Assembly (NCBI RefSeq): GCF_024323335.1
Contig: NC_066585.1
Span: 184,220,294-184,284,293, forward strand
DNA: 64,000 nt
Reading direction: 5' to 3'
Origin: Lathyrus oleraceus
Lineage: Eukaryota; Streptophyta; Magnoliopsida; Fabales; Fabaceae
Numbering within the stretch: the first letter of the stretch is position 1; each line of letters begins with the position of its first letter. The position numbers and the translations under genes are program-made. The notes beneath the pieces were generated by a model. It saw only the letters and a list, made by a program, of their open reading frames with translations. It was not told the origin of the DNA and made no database searches. Positions 1 to 11,311 of the stretch are shown here, piece after piece.

Positions 1-1385
1 ACCACTGTGAACTAGCTAAGGAAGTTTAGGATACCCTCAAGGTAACTCATGAAGGTACTTCCAAGGTGAAGATGTCCAAACTTCATATGCTGACCACCAA
101 GTTTGAAAATCTGAGGATGAAAGAGGATGAGACTATTCATGACTTTCACATGAATATTCTTGAAATTGCAAACACCTCTAGTGGACTAGGTGAGAAAATG
201 GCTGAAGAGAAACTTGTAAGAAAGATTCTCAGGTCCTTGCCTAAGAGATTTGCTATGAAGGTCACAGCCATAGAGGAGGCGCAGGACATCTGCAATATGA
301 AGGTGGATGAGCTCATTGGTTCTCTCCAAACCTTTGAAATGGGCTTGTGTGAGAATGCTGAAAAGAAGAACAAAAGCGTAGCTTTTGTATCTAATGCTGA
401 AGAAGAGTCAGAAGCAGGATATACTGAAGGTGATGAAAGTATATCAGAAGCCTTAGCCATGCTTGGGAGACAGTTCAACAAGTTCGTGAAGAAGATTGAT
501 CAAAGAGGGAGACCTAATGTCAAGAACATCCCGTCTGACATCAGGAAAAGATCAACTTCTGAAGAAAAGTTCAACCAAGGCAAGGGAATCCAGTGTCATG
601 GTTATGAAGGGTATGGACACGTCAGAGCTGAATGTCCTACTTATCTCAAGATGCAAAAGAAGGGGCTAACTATCACATGGTCTGAAGGAGATTCTGAAAG
701 TGAATCTGAAGGAGAATCTGCCAAACATGTCACTGCACTAACCAGTGTTTGTGCCTCTGATGATGACTCAAGTGCAGATGAACTGACCTTTGATGAACTT
801 GCTGCAGCCTATAAGAAGCTGTGTACCACCAGTGCAGAAGTCCGTGAACAAGGAGAAAAGCAGAAGAAACTCATCAAGGAACTGGAAGATGAGAGAAAGA
901 AGCATCTGACAGCTATAGAGGGTCTAAATGGTGAGATAGCCTTGCTGACCTCCAAGCTGAATCAGATGACTAAATCCATCAGAATGATGAACAAGGGAAT
1001 TGACACCTTGGAAGAGATTCTAAAGGTGGGACAGCAGTCTGGAACCAAATCTGGCCTAGGATTTGGGAAAAGATCCTCAGCTGAACACAAACGCCCAAAG
1101 GCTAAAGTTCAGAAGTTCAAGCGGAAGTCAAAGCCAATGTCTCAACATCGGGGAACTAGGATGAATAATCATCAGAAGAGGAAATACCAGGAATGGAGGT
1201 GTCACCACTGTGGTAGGCTTGGACATATAAAAGCCTTCTGTTACTGGCTTCATGGTTTCCCTAACCAAGCCTCGCATGCCAGGCCTAAGCATAAGACATA
1301 TAAGCACTATGTCCCCATCAAGAAGCAACAATGGTATGCTAGGTTAGCACACACAGCTCTAAGGGCTTCTACCAGAGAAGACTAG
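1..1385 (+). pseudogene. gag: Copia A gag (capsid/nucleocapsid), 5'-truncated by the window edge
   Basis: Gag forms the cytoplasmic particle and binds element RNA. The frame is open on both sides of an in-frame TAG at 27-29, where relatives have Trp. The region near 66-360 reads as a UBN2/retrotransposon gag domain (KFENLRMKEDETIHDF, then KILRSLPKRF). A Glu/Lys-rich coiled-coil-like middle part covers about 780-1050. The first zinc knuckle (594-630) reads CHGYEGYGHVRAEC: the second Cys of the CCHC pattern is Tyr (codon 603-605), so it should not bind zinc. The second, CHHCGRLGHIKAFC near 1200-1241, is intact CX2CX4HX4C. The frame ends at TAG 1383-1385, just before the protease motif, where a Trp codon is expected (TGG to TAG). 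Confidence 0.85.
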
Positions 1386-3385
1386 TACTTTGACAGTGGA
1401 TGCTCAAGACATATGACTGGTATGGAAAATCTACTGGTGGATATTCAACCTCACACTACCAGCTATGTGACCTTTGGTGATGGTGCCAAAGGAAAAATAA
1501 AAGGTGTGGGTAAGCTGGACTGCTCTAGAGTTCCAAAACTGAATAATATGCTGTTAGTAAGAGGACTAACTGCAAACCTCATCAGCATAAGCCAACTGTG
1601 TGATCAAGGGTTCCATGTTTACTAAGGAGCTATGCGTTGTGACAAATGGTGACAATCAGGAAGTTATGAGAGGAACCAGGTCCAAAGATAACTGCTATCT
1701 GTGGGAACCTAAAGTCTCTAACTTTTCCACAATATGCTCCTCAGCCAAGGAAGAACAGGAGGTGAAGCTGTGGCATAGACGTCTTGGACATCTCCACTTA
1801 CGGGGAATGAAGAAGATTATATCCAAGGAAGCAGTCAGAGGAATTCCAAAGCTGCTTATTGATGAAGGAAGAGTCTGTGGAGAATGCCAGGTGGGCAAGC
1901 AAACCAAGATGTCACATCCGAAGCTGGGACATCCTACAACCTCCAGAGTTCTGGAACTGTTACACATGGACTTAATGGGACCTATGCAGGTTGAAAGTCT
2001 TGGTGGGAAGAGATATGCTTACGTGGTGGTTGATGACCATTCCAGATACACGTGGATAAGCTTCATCAGAGAAAAGTCAGATACATTTGATGTCTTCAAA
2101 GACCTGTGCATAAGACTTCAAAGGGAAAAGGACAGCTGTGTGGTCCGAATTAGGAGTGGTCATGGTACGGAGTTCAAGAATTCCAAGTTTGGTGAGTTTT
2201 GCTCGTCTGAAGGAATAAGTCATGAGTTCTCCTCCCCTATAACTCCCCAGCAGAATGGGATAGTTGAAAGAAAAAATAGAACTATTCAAGAATCTGCCAG
2301 AGCAATGATTCATGCAAAGAAGCTCCCCATGCACTTTTGGGCTGAAGCAATGAATACCGCGTGCTATGTTCACAACAGAGTTACCTTGAGAAAAGGAACC
2401 TCCTCCACTCTATATGAAATATGGAAAGGCAGAAAACCCACAGTGAAGTACTTTCATATCTTTGGAAGTAAATGCTACATTCTCACAGATCGTGAACAGA
2501 GAAGGAAGCTGGATCCCAAAAGTGATGAGGGTATATTTCTAGGATACTCCACTAACAGCAGAGCCTACAGAGTGTTCAACTACAGGACCAATGTCCTGAT
2601 GGAATCCATAAATGTTATTGTGGATGATAAAGAGGAAGGAATCGATGTCATAGAGGATGTTGAAACATTCCTTGATAGTTCAACTGACATTCCAGTCAAG
2701 TCTGAAGAAGTACAGGAACCTCCTCCTGAAAGTGAAGTAGATACAACCACCAAAATGCCATCTATCAGAATTCAGAAAGACCATCCTAAGGATCTTATCA
2801 TAGGGGATCCTAATAGTGGTGTGACTACCAGGTCACGGGGAATAAGCTCAAATTCCTGCTTTGTATCCAAGGTTGAACCAAAGAATGTGAAAGAAGCCCT
2901 GACTGACGAATACTGGATCAATGCCATGCAAGAGGAACTTGAGCAGTTCAAAAGGAATGAAGTATGGGAGCTAGTTCCAAGACCTGAAGGGACCAACATC
3001 ATTGGTACCAAGTGGATCTACAAAAACAAATCTGATGAGAAAGGAGTAATTACTAGGAATAAAGCAAGACTAGTAGCTCAAGGATACACTCAAGTTGAAG
3101 GGGTTAATTTTGATGAGACATTTGCTCTTGTGGCTAGGCTTGAGTCCATCAGATTGCTGTTAGGGGTAGCATGCATTCTGAAGTTTAAACTATTCCAAAT
3201 GGATGTAAAGAGTGCATTCTTAAATGGCTACTTGAATGAAGAAGTCTATGTGGAACAACCTAAAGGGTTCTGTGATCCTAACCAACCTAAGCATGTATAC
3301 AAGTTGAGGAAAGCCTTGAATGGGTTGAAACAAGCACCTAGAGCATGGTATGATAGGTTGACCGAATTTCCGACCTCAAATGGAA
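1386..3385 (+). pseudogene. pol: Copia A pol, first part: protease, integrase, 5' half of RT
   Basis: Right after the TAG the frame continues [12 protein letters not shown], the pepsin-like protease active site (DSG). A one-base net shift near 1613-1620 moves reading from one frame to the next. Then come the GAG-pre-integrase zinc region (HRRLGH, later CGEC), the integrase core (LLHMDLMGP; QQNGIVERKNR with the catalytic Glu) and RT from about 2900 ([33 protein letters not shown]). The second integrase catalytic Asp is lost: codon 2158-2160 is GGT (Gly) in IRSGHGTEF, where the family has D. RT stops just before its YVDD part because Ogre 1 and a deletion interrupt it. Clearly non-functional. 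Confidence 0.87.
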
Positions 3386-3410
3386 TAATTAAATAATTCA
3401 GTCTATAAAA
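3381..3410 (+). other. Deletion junction between copia A RT and the truncated Ogre 1 5' LTR, with possible filler DNA
   Basis: Copia A coding sequence ends around 3375-3385. Sequence alignable to the Ogre 1 LTR starts near 3405-3411. About 180 bp from the start of that LTR (compare 11893-12080) is missing, and roughly 60 codons of copia RT are also absent when both sides are compared with copia B. Between them, 3395-3409 repeats the 15-mer AATTCAGTCTATAAA that occurs in the LTR itself at 3475-3489. This looks like end-joining repair with a short templated insert. Confidence 0.7.
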
Positions 3411-3483
3411 TAAATAAAATATAATAAAAAATTTTGGACTTGGGTCTCTCTCATTTGAGCCCACAAAACCATGAAATTCAGTC

Positions 3484-3491
3484 TATAAATA
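3484..3491 (+). promoter_or_regulatory. TATA box of the Ogre 1 5' LTR
   Basis: TATAAATA lies between a run of AT-rich sequence and a purine-rich stretch that would be the RNA start. The same box is at 12159-12166 in the 3' LTR. No other TATA-like site of this quality lies nearby. The start site itself is not determined. Confidence 0.6.
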
Positions 3492-4454
3492 CCAAGGCTT
3501 CACTTGAGAGAACACAGAAGAGGAGAAGAAAGAAGAGAAGCAAAATACTCTGAGGTTTCCTTGGAACAAAACCCTGAGGAAAAAGATAGTGAGAGAAGAC
3601 CTAACGAAGATCAGAGCAACCTCCAAACCCCGAAGGGAACTCAACTACACAGAATCACCTCTGCCTCACATAAACCCTCTCCAATCAGGTTTGCCTTTAT
3701 TCCCATTACCTTTTGCTTTGAAGTTGAATACTCTGAATGTATGAGGTATGATGAATGAATTTCATTAGGTTTTTCGCCCATGGGTTTAATATGTATATGA
3801 ATGTATAAACAATGCCTTGAATGTTTAACCGTTTAATTTTTGAGTGTATGCCACAGGGTTTGAGGTTTCTGAAACCATACTGTTATTCATGAAAAAAATG
3901 CTTATGGTGTTTCACTAACCCTTTTGTTGAGTTTTTGTGAGGGCTCACATGACTTTTGCAGGGATAACTTGCGTGGTTTCCCACTTTATTTGTGGGATAA
4001 CCCCTGGAGGTTCTTCCGATTACCTGTACTGACTCACTTTTCTTTGATGGCATTAGCTTGGAAGGATCTCAGGGTTTCCCATTCCTCTAATTACTGTTAC
4101 TTCGGATCTTTATCCGCGTGGTACTTTTACATTTTTCCCGCATTTTACTGCTTTCCTAGCTGGAAGACCTCGATAGGAGGCAACGTTTGAGCCCCTTGGT
4201 GGCATTTTACTTTGAGATACATGTTTTGTGTTTTGTATTCATATCCCTGCAGGTAGCGCGGTTCCTTCGTCAAGGACTGCCCTTTTTGCCCTTGAGCATC
4301 CCAAACCCAAAAACCCAAAGCAACACGTTAACTCCTTCTACTACAGGCGAGTAAGTCTCCAAAGGTCGAGCATCCGGTAGATTGTGTAGTAACGTTGTTC
4401 GCCCAAAACCCAATCCATAACCCCGTAGTTAGCCGAACTACGTTTTGCTCTGAT

Positions 4455-4594
4455 TCTCAGGCCAGATGAGATACGTAGGCATAAGACGTGATGTCTTAGC
4501 GAGCACACATCCCCCCAACCCATAGGTCAGCCGAGCTACGAAGACTCCGATTCTCATATTCATATGAGATACGTATGCAGTGGATGCGACATCC
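4455..4594 (+). other. Two double-hairpin modules in the Ogre 1 5' LTR
   Basis: Module 1: TCTCA-GGCCAGA-TGAGA (4455-4471) and AAGAC-GTGAT-GTCTT (4483-4497). Module 2: TCTCATA-TTCA-TATGAGA (4552-4569) and GGAT-GCGAC-ATCC (4582-4594). The hairpins are separated by a conserved GATACGTANGCA. The 3' LTR copy (13131-13173 and following) keeps all four stems. The same layout with different stem sequences occurs in the Ogre 2 and Ogre 6 LTRs. Confidence 0.65.
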
Positions 4595-4911
4595 GCGCGA
4601 GTCATTTTCATTTAACCCTTTTTTTTTGGTAAACAGCACAAGATAAACCCACACCCTTTAGACAAGAACTACAAAAGTGGATCCCGTAGAGTACTACGGA
4701 TGCGTAGGGGTGCTAATACCTTCCCTTCGCATAACCGACTCCCGAACCCAAGATTTGGTTGCGAGACCCCGTCTTGTCCTTTCCTTTTTCAGGTTTACTT
4801 CGAGCGTTTCCTTTCCCTCCTTTGGGATGAATAACGCACGGTGGAGACTCTTCTGTCTTTTTCTTTCGCCGGTTGTTTTTTTTCCCACTGTATTTTTCAG
4901 GTTGCGACAGC

Positions 4912-4929
4912 TGGCGACTCTGCTGGGGA
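4912..4929 (+). promoter_or_regulatory. Primer-binding site of Ogre 1 (tRNA-Arg type)
   Basis: TGGCGACTCTGCTGGGGA starts two bases after the LTR end. It begins with TGG, the complement of a tRNA 3' CCA end. Ogre elements are known for a tRNA-Arg-type PBS of this kind. The minus-strand PBS of Ogre 3 (35393-35410) matches at 17 of 18 positions, which supports both calls. Confidence 0.82.
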
Positions 4930-6028
4930 ACAGGTTTCCCTAAGCGAGTCCCTCCTAGCTTTTGTAGTTTGTTTATTGGGTGTTCATGCTTTTGTACGGT
5001 TATTTATTTACCTGCTTTACCTTATTGCATTGTGTACATATCATTGCTTTATCTGTTGGCTGGCTATGGCTGCTTGGTGATCTTTGCGAGATGAGTTCTA
5101 TACCCGAACTCGAGTGCACTTTGGATAGGAGAATGGCATAGTCCTGTCAACTTGTGTGGAGTATTCCTTAGCGAGTTGACTTGCAAGCCCATTCACTTGG
5201 TGGAGGTCGTGTTGAGATCAATAATGTCACATAAGTAAGTTGTGGTTAGACATTACTTGTTCCAATATAGACCTAAGAAGCCGAGGACCTTAGTTTACCA
5301 AACCCATCTTGGCCTATTCGTAGGACGTAGCGCGAAAGTCGTTCAAGTGTAAGATTTGATACGATTGTTACGCGATACTACACTCATAAGAGTCTCTCTT
5401 GAGAATATTGTTGGAATACGAGTAGTCGTTCCTCTGATAATATCCGAAAGATGGGATTATGACTATGGGAACCTTTTGTAGAACATGTTTGGCAGGTTTA
5501 AACCTTAGTACACTCCTTTTGGGTGGTTCTTAACCTAAACTCCATGCTCGTGACTTGCAACAAACCCTTGATTCATGGTTGATCCGATCAGGCATCCTTA
5601 ATATCAATGAAACTCGGGTGCTGATAAGGTGTAAACCATAATCCACCAAAATGGGTGGTTGATATTAAGGATAACATGATCCATCCCATGACCTTTGTTT
5701 GGTGTGCTCTTAATTTCTCTCCAGACAATGCAACCCGACAGATGTTCAAGCAGATACATCAATTCTGATTGACATGCCTTTGCATTGCATAACATCATCT
5801 GCATATTTGCATCCAACATCTCATGCTTATTCATTTGCAGGGTATTCCCTTTCAAAACGGGGGTGCCTTAAAACTGAACAAGCAGTGCATCGCATACCAT
5901 GCATATTAACCCTTGTCTGTTTTGCAGGTGTCACCGCAGTGTCTAATGTTTGTTCCCTGTATCAGGCAGTTATTGGTCCCAAGCGAGTTCACAGATACCC
6001 GACAAAGGAAAATCGTCCACGACTAGCG
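4930..6028 (+). other. Ogre 1 leader, with ORF1 deleted
   Basis: About 5097-5712 is the reverse complement of 34510-35245, the leader of Ogre 3, at high similarity. In Ogre 3 this leader runs into ORF1; here it switches near 5712 to sequence resembling the ORF1-gag spacer of Ogre 2 (repeated GCAT/CATC-rich text, 5770-5840). ORF1 has therefore been cleanly lost. The gag frame is open upstream to about 5774, and a short piece before the ATG (HRYPTKEN) resembles Ogre 2 (HRYSTRLN), so translation or splicing upstream of the ATG is possible. Confidence 0.7.
5594..5672 (+). repeat. 79 bp leader unit with 15 bp inverted ends
   Basis: ATCCTTAATATCAAT at 5594-5608 faces its inverse at 5658-5672 (14 of 15 bases). 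The Ogre 3 leader carries the same unit twice in tandem (34555-34633 and 34651-34729). Conservation in two elements favours a structural part of the leader over a chance palindrome. Confidence 0.65.
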
Positions 6029-7486
6029 ATGGACCAAGTACAGAAAGAGCTGGCTGATATGCGTGAAAGGATGGATCAGTTCATGACATTGATGACTGGT
6101 ATGGCAGCAGGTCAAGAAAAGCTGAGGGAATTGGTTGAGCAACCGAGGCCCGATCCAGATTTGGAGATACCAAATGCTGAGGGAAACCCTGGTAACCCTG
6201 GGAACGCTGATAACCCTGTGAACACTGGTAACGCGGGTAACGCAAATGCTGATGGAAACCCGGGTAACGTTGGCAACACAGGGAATGTTGGAAATGATAT
6301 TGGCGGAAGGTACAATGTGAATCAAGGAATTCGGATTAACGGGCACCCCGTTACTGAAGATTATCAGTGTGATCAATTTTCTTTGCACGACGAGGCCCTC
6401 GAGACCACTCGCCGTATGGATGAGCTTGCTGAGAAGCTCAAATCTTTGGAGTCTCAAAATTCCTTAGGCTTTGATGTCACAAATCTTGGTCTGGTTCAGG
6501 GAGTAAGGATTCCTCACAAGTTCAAACCCCCTACTTTTGAGAAATACAACGGGGCTTCTTGCCCACGCACTCATCTCCAATCTTATCTGGGAAGGTTGGG
6601 AGCTCACATGGAAGATGAAAAGCTGTGGATGTACTATTTTGAAGACAGTCTAACTGGAGCTTCTCGTGAATGGTATTCTCATTTGTCTCGTACTACCATC
6701 AAGAGCTGGAAAGACTTGGCAGAGGCTTTTATCAAGCAATATCAATACAACTTGGACATGGCTCCAAATCGGACCTTGTTGCAAGGTATGTCTCAGACTG
6801 CCAAGGAAACCTTTAGAGAGTATGCTCAGCGTTGGAGACAGATTGCTGCGTCCGTCCAACCCCCTATGTCTGAAAGGGAGATGGCGGACATGTTCATGAA
6901 CACTCTTCAAGGCAATTATATTGAGAGATTGGCTGCTTGCCCGTCAATCAACTTTGCAGAGATAGTAATTGCTGGAGAAAGAATCGAGAGTCTGTTGAAG
7001 ATGGGCCGAATTCAAGACAATAGTGCTTCCAACTCATCAGGTCCCAAGAGACCGTTTGCTGGTAACGGTCAGCGAAGAAAAGAAGGCGAGACAAGCGCTG
7101 TGTATACCGGCAGAGGCAGGGGTAGAGGACGCCCTAATTATTATCAAGATCAAGTGGCCGCAGTCACTATTCCAACACCTGTTCCTCAGCCGCAATATCA
7201 TCCGCCACAACAACCCAGGTATAACAATCAACAACAAGGAGGTAATCCGGGTCAGCAAAGACACTACCAACAACGTCCAAGGCAGGCGGACCGGGTCATT
7301 GAGCCAATCCCAATGCCTTATTCTGTATTACTTCCCAAGCTGATTGACATGAATCTGGTTGCGTTGAGAACTCTGGCCCCACCAATCGATCCCAATAATT
7401 TGCCCAGAGGTTATGATGTCAACGCCAGATGTGCTTTTCACTCCAACGCACCTGGCCATACTACAGATAATTGCAAGGCTCTCTAG
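6029..7486 (+). CDS. gag: Ogre 1 gag, 485 codons, open
   Basis: Gag builds the virus-like particle and packages element RNA. The ATG at 6029 is chosen because it aligns with the Ogre 2 start (MDQVQ...). An N-terminal coiled-coil-like stretch is followed by an Asn-Gly-rich run (about residues 50-95), then the Retrotrans_gag domain (about 170-330: CPRTHLQSY, LWMYYFEDSLTGASREWY, FREYAQRWRQ). Next come an Arg/Gly-rich and a Gln/Pro-rich basic tail, and a zinc-knuckle-like CAFHSNAPGHTTDNC near the end. It stops at TAG 7484-7486, where the gag-pro frame of relatives continues; this is probably CAG changed to TAG. No stop interrupts gag itself, unlike the rest of the element, so it may have been functional until recently. 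Confidence 0.82.
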   Translation: MDQVQKELADMRERMDQFMTLMTGMAAGQEKLRELVEQPRPDPDLEIPNAEGNPGNPGNADNPVNTGNAGNANADGNPGNVGNTGNVGNDIGGRYNVNQGIRINGHPVTEDYQCDQFSLHDEALETTRRMDELAEKLKSLESQNSLGFDVTNLGLVQGVRIPHKFKPPTFEKYNGASCPRTHLQSYLGRLGAHMEDEKLWMYYFEDSLTGASREWYSHLSRTTIKSWKDLAEAFIKQYQYNLDMAPNRTLLQGMSQTAKETFREYAQRWRQIAASVQPPMSEREMADMFMNTLQGNYIERLAACPSINFAEIVIAGERIESLLKMGRIQDNSASNSSGPKRPFAGNGQRRKEGETSAVYTGRGRGRGRPNYYQDQVAAVTIPTPVPQPQYHPPQQPRYNNQQQGGNPGQQRHYQQRPRQADRVIEPIPMPYSVLLPKLIDMNLVALRTLAPPIDPNNLPRGYDVNARCAFHSNAPGHTTDNCKAL

Positions 7487-7774
7487 TTAAAGGTACAAGA
7501 TTTGAGAGATGCCCAGGCTATCAATTTTGCTCTGGTGCCTAATGTTATCCAGAACCCGATGCCGGCTCACGGCGGGCAGAGGATTAATGCTGTTGAAGTG
7601 GTCAAAGCTGGTAATGCCCAAGGCTGGGGCAAATTTGTGGAGCCAGTCATCAAAGAAGACAAGGTTGACGGCAACTGTGACGTAGATAGCTGGATTCGCT
7701 CGTGTGTCCCGGGAGAAAAGCTCGACAATTGGTCGTCTGAAAAAACCGCCCGGGTTACTCTACTGAAAGAGTGA
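7487..7774 (+). pseudogene. Ogre 1 protease-region remnant (catalytic core deleted)
   Basis: After the gag stop the same frame continues with VQDLRDAQAINFA, as in Ogre 2 after its zinc knuckle. It then jumps at about RINAVE/VVKAGNAQGWGK to the far C-terminal end of the Ogre 2 protease polypeptide (AEGWGKMVDLPVKEDKF). Everything between, including the DTG active site, is missing: about 1.5 kb relative to Ogre 2. It ends at TGA 7772-7774 with the conserved DNW...VTL end seen in Ogre 2. Confidence 0.78.
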
Positions 7775-8046
7775 TTTTTATTGTTTTCCTTTATTACATG
7801 CATAATAAAGTCTTACACTTTGCCCAAGGTGTAACGGCTCATTTGTAGGGCCATCCATTTAGTTACATTTCGTAATTTATTTTTATCATCAATAAAGGAC
7901 GGCTTTTGCAAACAATTTTGTGTTCTCTTTCTTTCAGTTTTTTTACTTTTTACCCAAAAATGGCAATGTTTCTTTTTTCGTTTTTTCTCTCTTTCCAAAA
8001 AAAAAATCTCTCATTCTAAGGTAAAGCATGATCCTCCATCATGCAG
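7775..8046 (+). other. Putative Ogre intron between pro and RT (Ogre 1)
   Basis: A T-rich untranslatable block sits between the protease stop and the start of the RT frame and ends in CATGCAG at 8040-8046, a good 3' splice site. The matching block in Ogre 2 is 22605-22842. Ogre elements are reported to splice an intron at this place, joining pro and RT frames. The donor site is not obvious by eye. Confidence 0.55.
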
Positions 8047-9313
8047 AGCCGACCACCCGGATCTCACTGCTAACGACACTGCTATGGCCGAGTATGACTT
8101 CGACAATCCTATCTATCAAGCCGAAGAAGGGGCTGAGGGAGATTGTGAATTGCCTGAAGTGTTAGCCAGATTGTTGAAACAGGAGGACCGAGCTATTACA
8201 CCTTATCAGGAGGTGGTTGAGACCATCAACGTTGGTACCGAAGACGACAAGAAAGAGATCAAGATCGGGGCCAGTCTACAGGCCGAGAGGAAAGACCGTT
8301 GATCATGTACTTGACTATGTTAGAAAGGTCAATGGGTTGTGTGCTCGGTCAGCATGACGAGTCAGGTCGAAAAGAGCATGCAATATACTACCTTAGCAAA
8401 AGTTTACCGACTGTGAACAAAGATACTCATTGCTCGAGAAAACTTGCCGCGCTTTGGCATGGGCTGCTCGCCGACTAAGACAGTATATGTTGACTCACGC
8501 GACTCTATTGATATCAAAAATGGATTCAGTCAAGTATATTTTTGAAAAGCCAGCACTTACCGGAAAGGTTACTAGGTGACAAATGATACTGACAGAGTAT
8601 GACATCCAATACACTTCACAAAAAGCCATCAAGGGAAGTGTCTTATCAGACTATCTTGCAGAGCAACCGATTGATGATTACCAACCTATGAGGTTTGACT
8701 TTCCTGATGAGGACATCATGTTTCTCAAATCGAAAGATTGAGAGGAACCACTCCCGGAGGAGGGGCCTGACCCTGAATCCAAATGGGTTATGATGTTTGA
8801 TGGGGCGGTCCACGTCAATGGTCGCGGAGTTGGTGTAGTGTTGATCACACCGGAAGGGGGTTCATATGCCATTTGGTGCCAGAATAACTTTTCCCTGCAC
8901 CAACAATGAAGCCAAATACGAAGCTTGTATCCTAAGACTTGAGGAAGCCGTCAAAATACAGATTAAATCCCTGGATGTATACGGGGACTCAGCTTTGGTC
9001 ATCAATCAAACCAACAGGGAAATGGTGCTATGCTGGAACTACGTACCCAGAATTGACGTATCTCGGTCAGAGACGAATGAAGAAAGCATTTGGTCAGAAA
9101 GTGCGCTCTCGGGAGTATCGAGTCGGTGAATTGGTACTCAAAAGGTTTCTTCCTCCCAACACAGATCACAGGGGCAAATGGACACCGAACTATGAGGGTA
9201 CGTACGTGGTTAAAAGGATTTTCTATGGCGGAGCTTTGACGCTAACAACCATGGAGGGCGAAGGATTCCCGTCCCCTATTAACTCAGACGCGGTTAAAAA
9301 ATACTTCGCATAA
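8047..9313 (+). pseudogene. pol: Ogre 1 pol remnant: RT start, RNase H pieces, integrase end
   Basis: It opens with the RT N-terminal leader (MAEYDFDNPIYQAEE, 8084 on). Near 8290-8298 it jumps about 1 kb ahead to the RNase H region (SMGCVLGQHDESGRKEHAIYY), losing the whole RT palm with a frame change. TGA at 8577-8579 replaces the Trp codon of ARWQ. Part of the second RNase H (aRH) follows (GDSALVINQ near 8985). Near 9030 a second jump of about 1.2 kb lands in the integrase C-terminal end (RRMKKAFGQKVRSREYRVGELVLKRF), ending KKYFA at 9313. Neither RT nor integrase can be made. Confidence 0.83.
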
Positions 9314-10132
9314 AATAGACCCGCTGGACAGTAAAAAGAATAGTCCAGGCAAAAAAGGGGCATCCCGACGAACCAAAAAAAAAAAAGAATAAAGAGGTTC
9401 GGGCAAAAATTAGGGATATATAAAAAAAAAGAGTACACCCGGTGAGTCGAAAACCCAAAAGGGCGGCTCAGGCAAAAATGGGTATCCCGATGGATTGAAA
9501 ACCCGAAAAGGGGGCGATCCAGGCAAAAGTTAGGGAATAAGCGAATGACTGTGATCTGAGTTCATCAGTGTTATATCACCGTTTCATTCAATCCGGCAAT
9601 CTTCGAAGGTTAAAGATCGACTAATCATCCACTTCAGAAAGCAAGATGAGCAGGGCGTCTTGAGGACATACGAGCCATAGCAGAGTCGAAACTCAGTGGG
9701 ACCCCGTATCCCCATTGCCATTAGGATAGTTCTTTTTTTTATAGCGATCACCTCTTTTCAGGGATCAGCTTCCTGATACCCTCGCCTATTCCTGGCACAA
9801 ATTTTCTCCCCAGTAAGAGTCGAATAATTCAGTTAAAGAGCCTCTTTATTTTTCATTTATCAGTTTGTTTGCAAAAATGTCCGAATTTTTGATAAAACAT
9901 ATTGCATATGAACATAATGGTGGCTTTTGCAGATGATTTGCACAGGAAAACATTTAAAATTGCTTTGAATGTGCTTAATCCCGGACGGTGAATTTAAATC
10001 GAGTAATTCCCCCGAGGCTTAATCCCGGATGATTGGTTGCAGGTCACAGGAACCGGATTCCAAGTCATGAATCCTCATCCCCAAGCGGTTGAAAAAGTCT
10101 CTCCTCAGCAGAGCATGTTCCCCAATAGAGTT

Positions 10133-10184
10133 GACAGTATCCAGACTGTCTATCCCCAGTAGAGTTGACAGTATCCAGACTGTC
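10133..10184 (+). repeat. Two copies of a perfect 6 bp stem-loop, 34 bp apart
   Basis: GACAGT-ATCCAG-ACTGTC occurs at 10133-10150 and 10167-10184. A degenerate third copy starts at 10201 (GACGGT). Each is preceded by a CCCCAGTAGAGTT-like stretch resembling the tRNA end that pairs with the PBS. Confidence 0.6.
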
Positions 10185-10748
10185 TATCCCTAGCGGAGTT
10201 GACGGTGTCAGACTGTATCTTCCTAGCAACAGCGGAGTGGTTGCATACCCAACGGACAAGAGGGTGGTGTTCCCAGTGTTCATCTCATCCCCAGCAGATT
10301 ATTTTTAACAGATTTGTTAATCCCCAGCTTGAGGGCGATTAGCAAGTTCATATCCCCAGCAAAGGTCGTTTCCTACGACATTTCCCCAGGAAATGTTTTC
10401 CCCACAGACTCTCCTCACAGAGCCTCGCCGAGAAAAGTTTCCATAGTTGATACTCCCCCCGCAAGGTCGACTTCTCAAGCAGCCAATTTATTTTTGGTGG
10501 CTCATTGGTCCCGGCAGACGGATCATTCCCCACAGAGCATTCAAGGATTGATACAGCGATCTGTTCCCTACTGGAGTTTGCTTCCCCTAGCAGATTTCTT
10601 TTTTCTTTTACACCATGCATAGCATTTGCATTTGCATGCATATCATATCAAGCATACACATAAGCTGATAAACAGGTTCTTCCAAGCAGACTGAAGAATT
10701 ACTCTACAACCAAGGTCATGAGATCCAGCCAGAGGATCAAGCGTGAGT

Positions 10749-11105
10749 GATCCAGCCTGAGGGTCAATTCGAAGATTCAGCCTGAGAATCGTGTTCCAGT
10801 GATCCAGCCTGAGGGTCAATTCGAAGATTCAGCCTGAGAATCGTGTTCTAGTGATCCAGCCTGAGGGTCAATTCGAAGATTCAGCCTGAGAATCGTGTTC
10901 CAATGATCCAACCTGAGGGTCATTTCGAAGATTCAGCCTGAGAATCGTTTTCCAGTGATCCGGCCTGAGGTTCATTTTGAAGATTCAGCCTGAGAATCGT
11001 GTTCCAGTGATCCAGCCTGAGGGTCATTTCAAAGATTCAGCCTGAGAATCGTGTTCCAGTAATCCAGCCTGAGGGTCATTTCGAAGATTCCCCAGTGAAG
11101 TCGCC
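10749..11105 (+). repeat. 52 bp tandem array, nearly 7 copies
   Basis: Copies start at 10749, 10801, 10853, 10905, 10957, 11009 and 11061, exactly 52 bp apart, with a few substitutions. Each unit holds two stem-loops: GATCC-AGCCTGA-GGGTC (one wobble) and GATTC-AGCCTGA-GAATC. The array ends in TCCCCAGTGAAGTCGCC (11089-11105), a PBS-complementary motif. Confidence 0.85.
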
Positions 11106-11311
11106 TACAAGCTTTATTTCCCCAGCAAGCCCAAGTCTAATTGAGGAGTCATTATAACATGTTCTAGCCCGAAGAATATGTACGAAGCCCAAAAGTGGAA
11201 TATGCTCAAAGCTACATATCTAATATGAAGGTTGGTTGTAGATTTCAAAAGAGGGTCAACCAGCGCATGCCTCAGATACGGGATCCTAATGATGGGAATT
11301 TATCATCAAAA

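Larger units (their letters stand above)
3411..4909 (+). repeat. Ogre 1 5' LTR, 5'-truncated
   Basis: Aligns base for base with 12085-13585 apart from scattered substitutions and small indels, and ends in TTGCGACA followed by the PBS. The first ~180 bp (start of U3, including the poly-A and TTAA tract) are lost. The TATA box is kept. It has no coding capacity; short open frames here are LTR sequence. Confidence 0.87.

Noticed and set aside
5594..5672. A small MITE in the leader (15 bp inverted ends)
   Set aside because: No target duplication is visible and it sits at the same place in two Ogres, so it is more likely part of the leader.
10749..11105. Evenly spaced 52 bp direct repeats looking like a CRISPR array
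   Set aside because: There are no unique spacers, the whole unit repeats, and the array sits in the 3' UTR of a plant retrotransposon.
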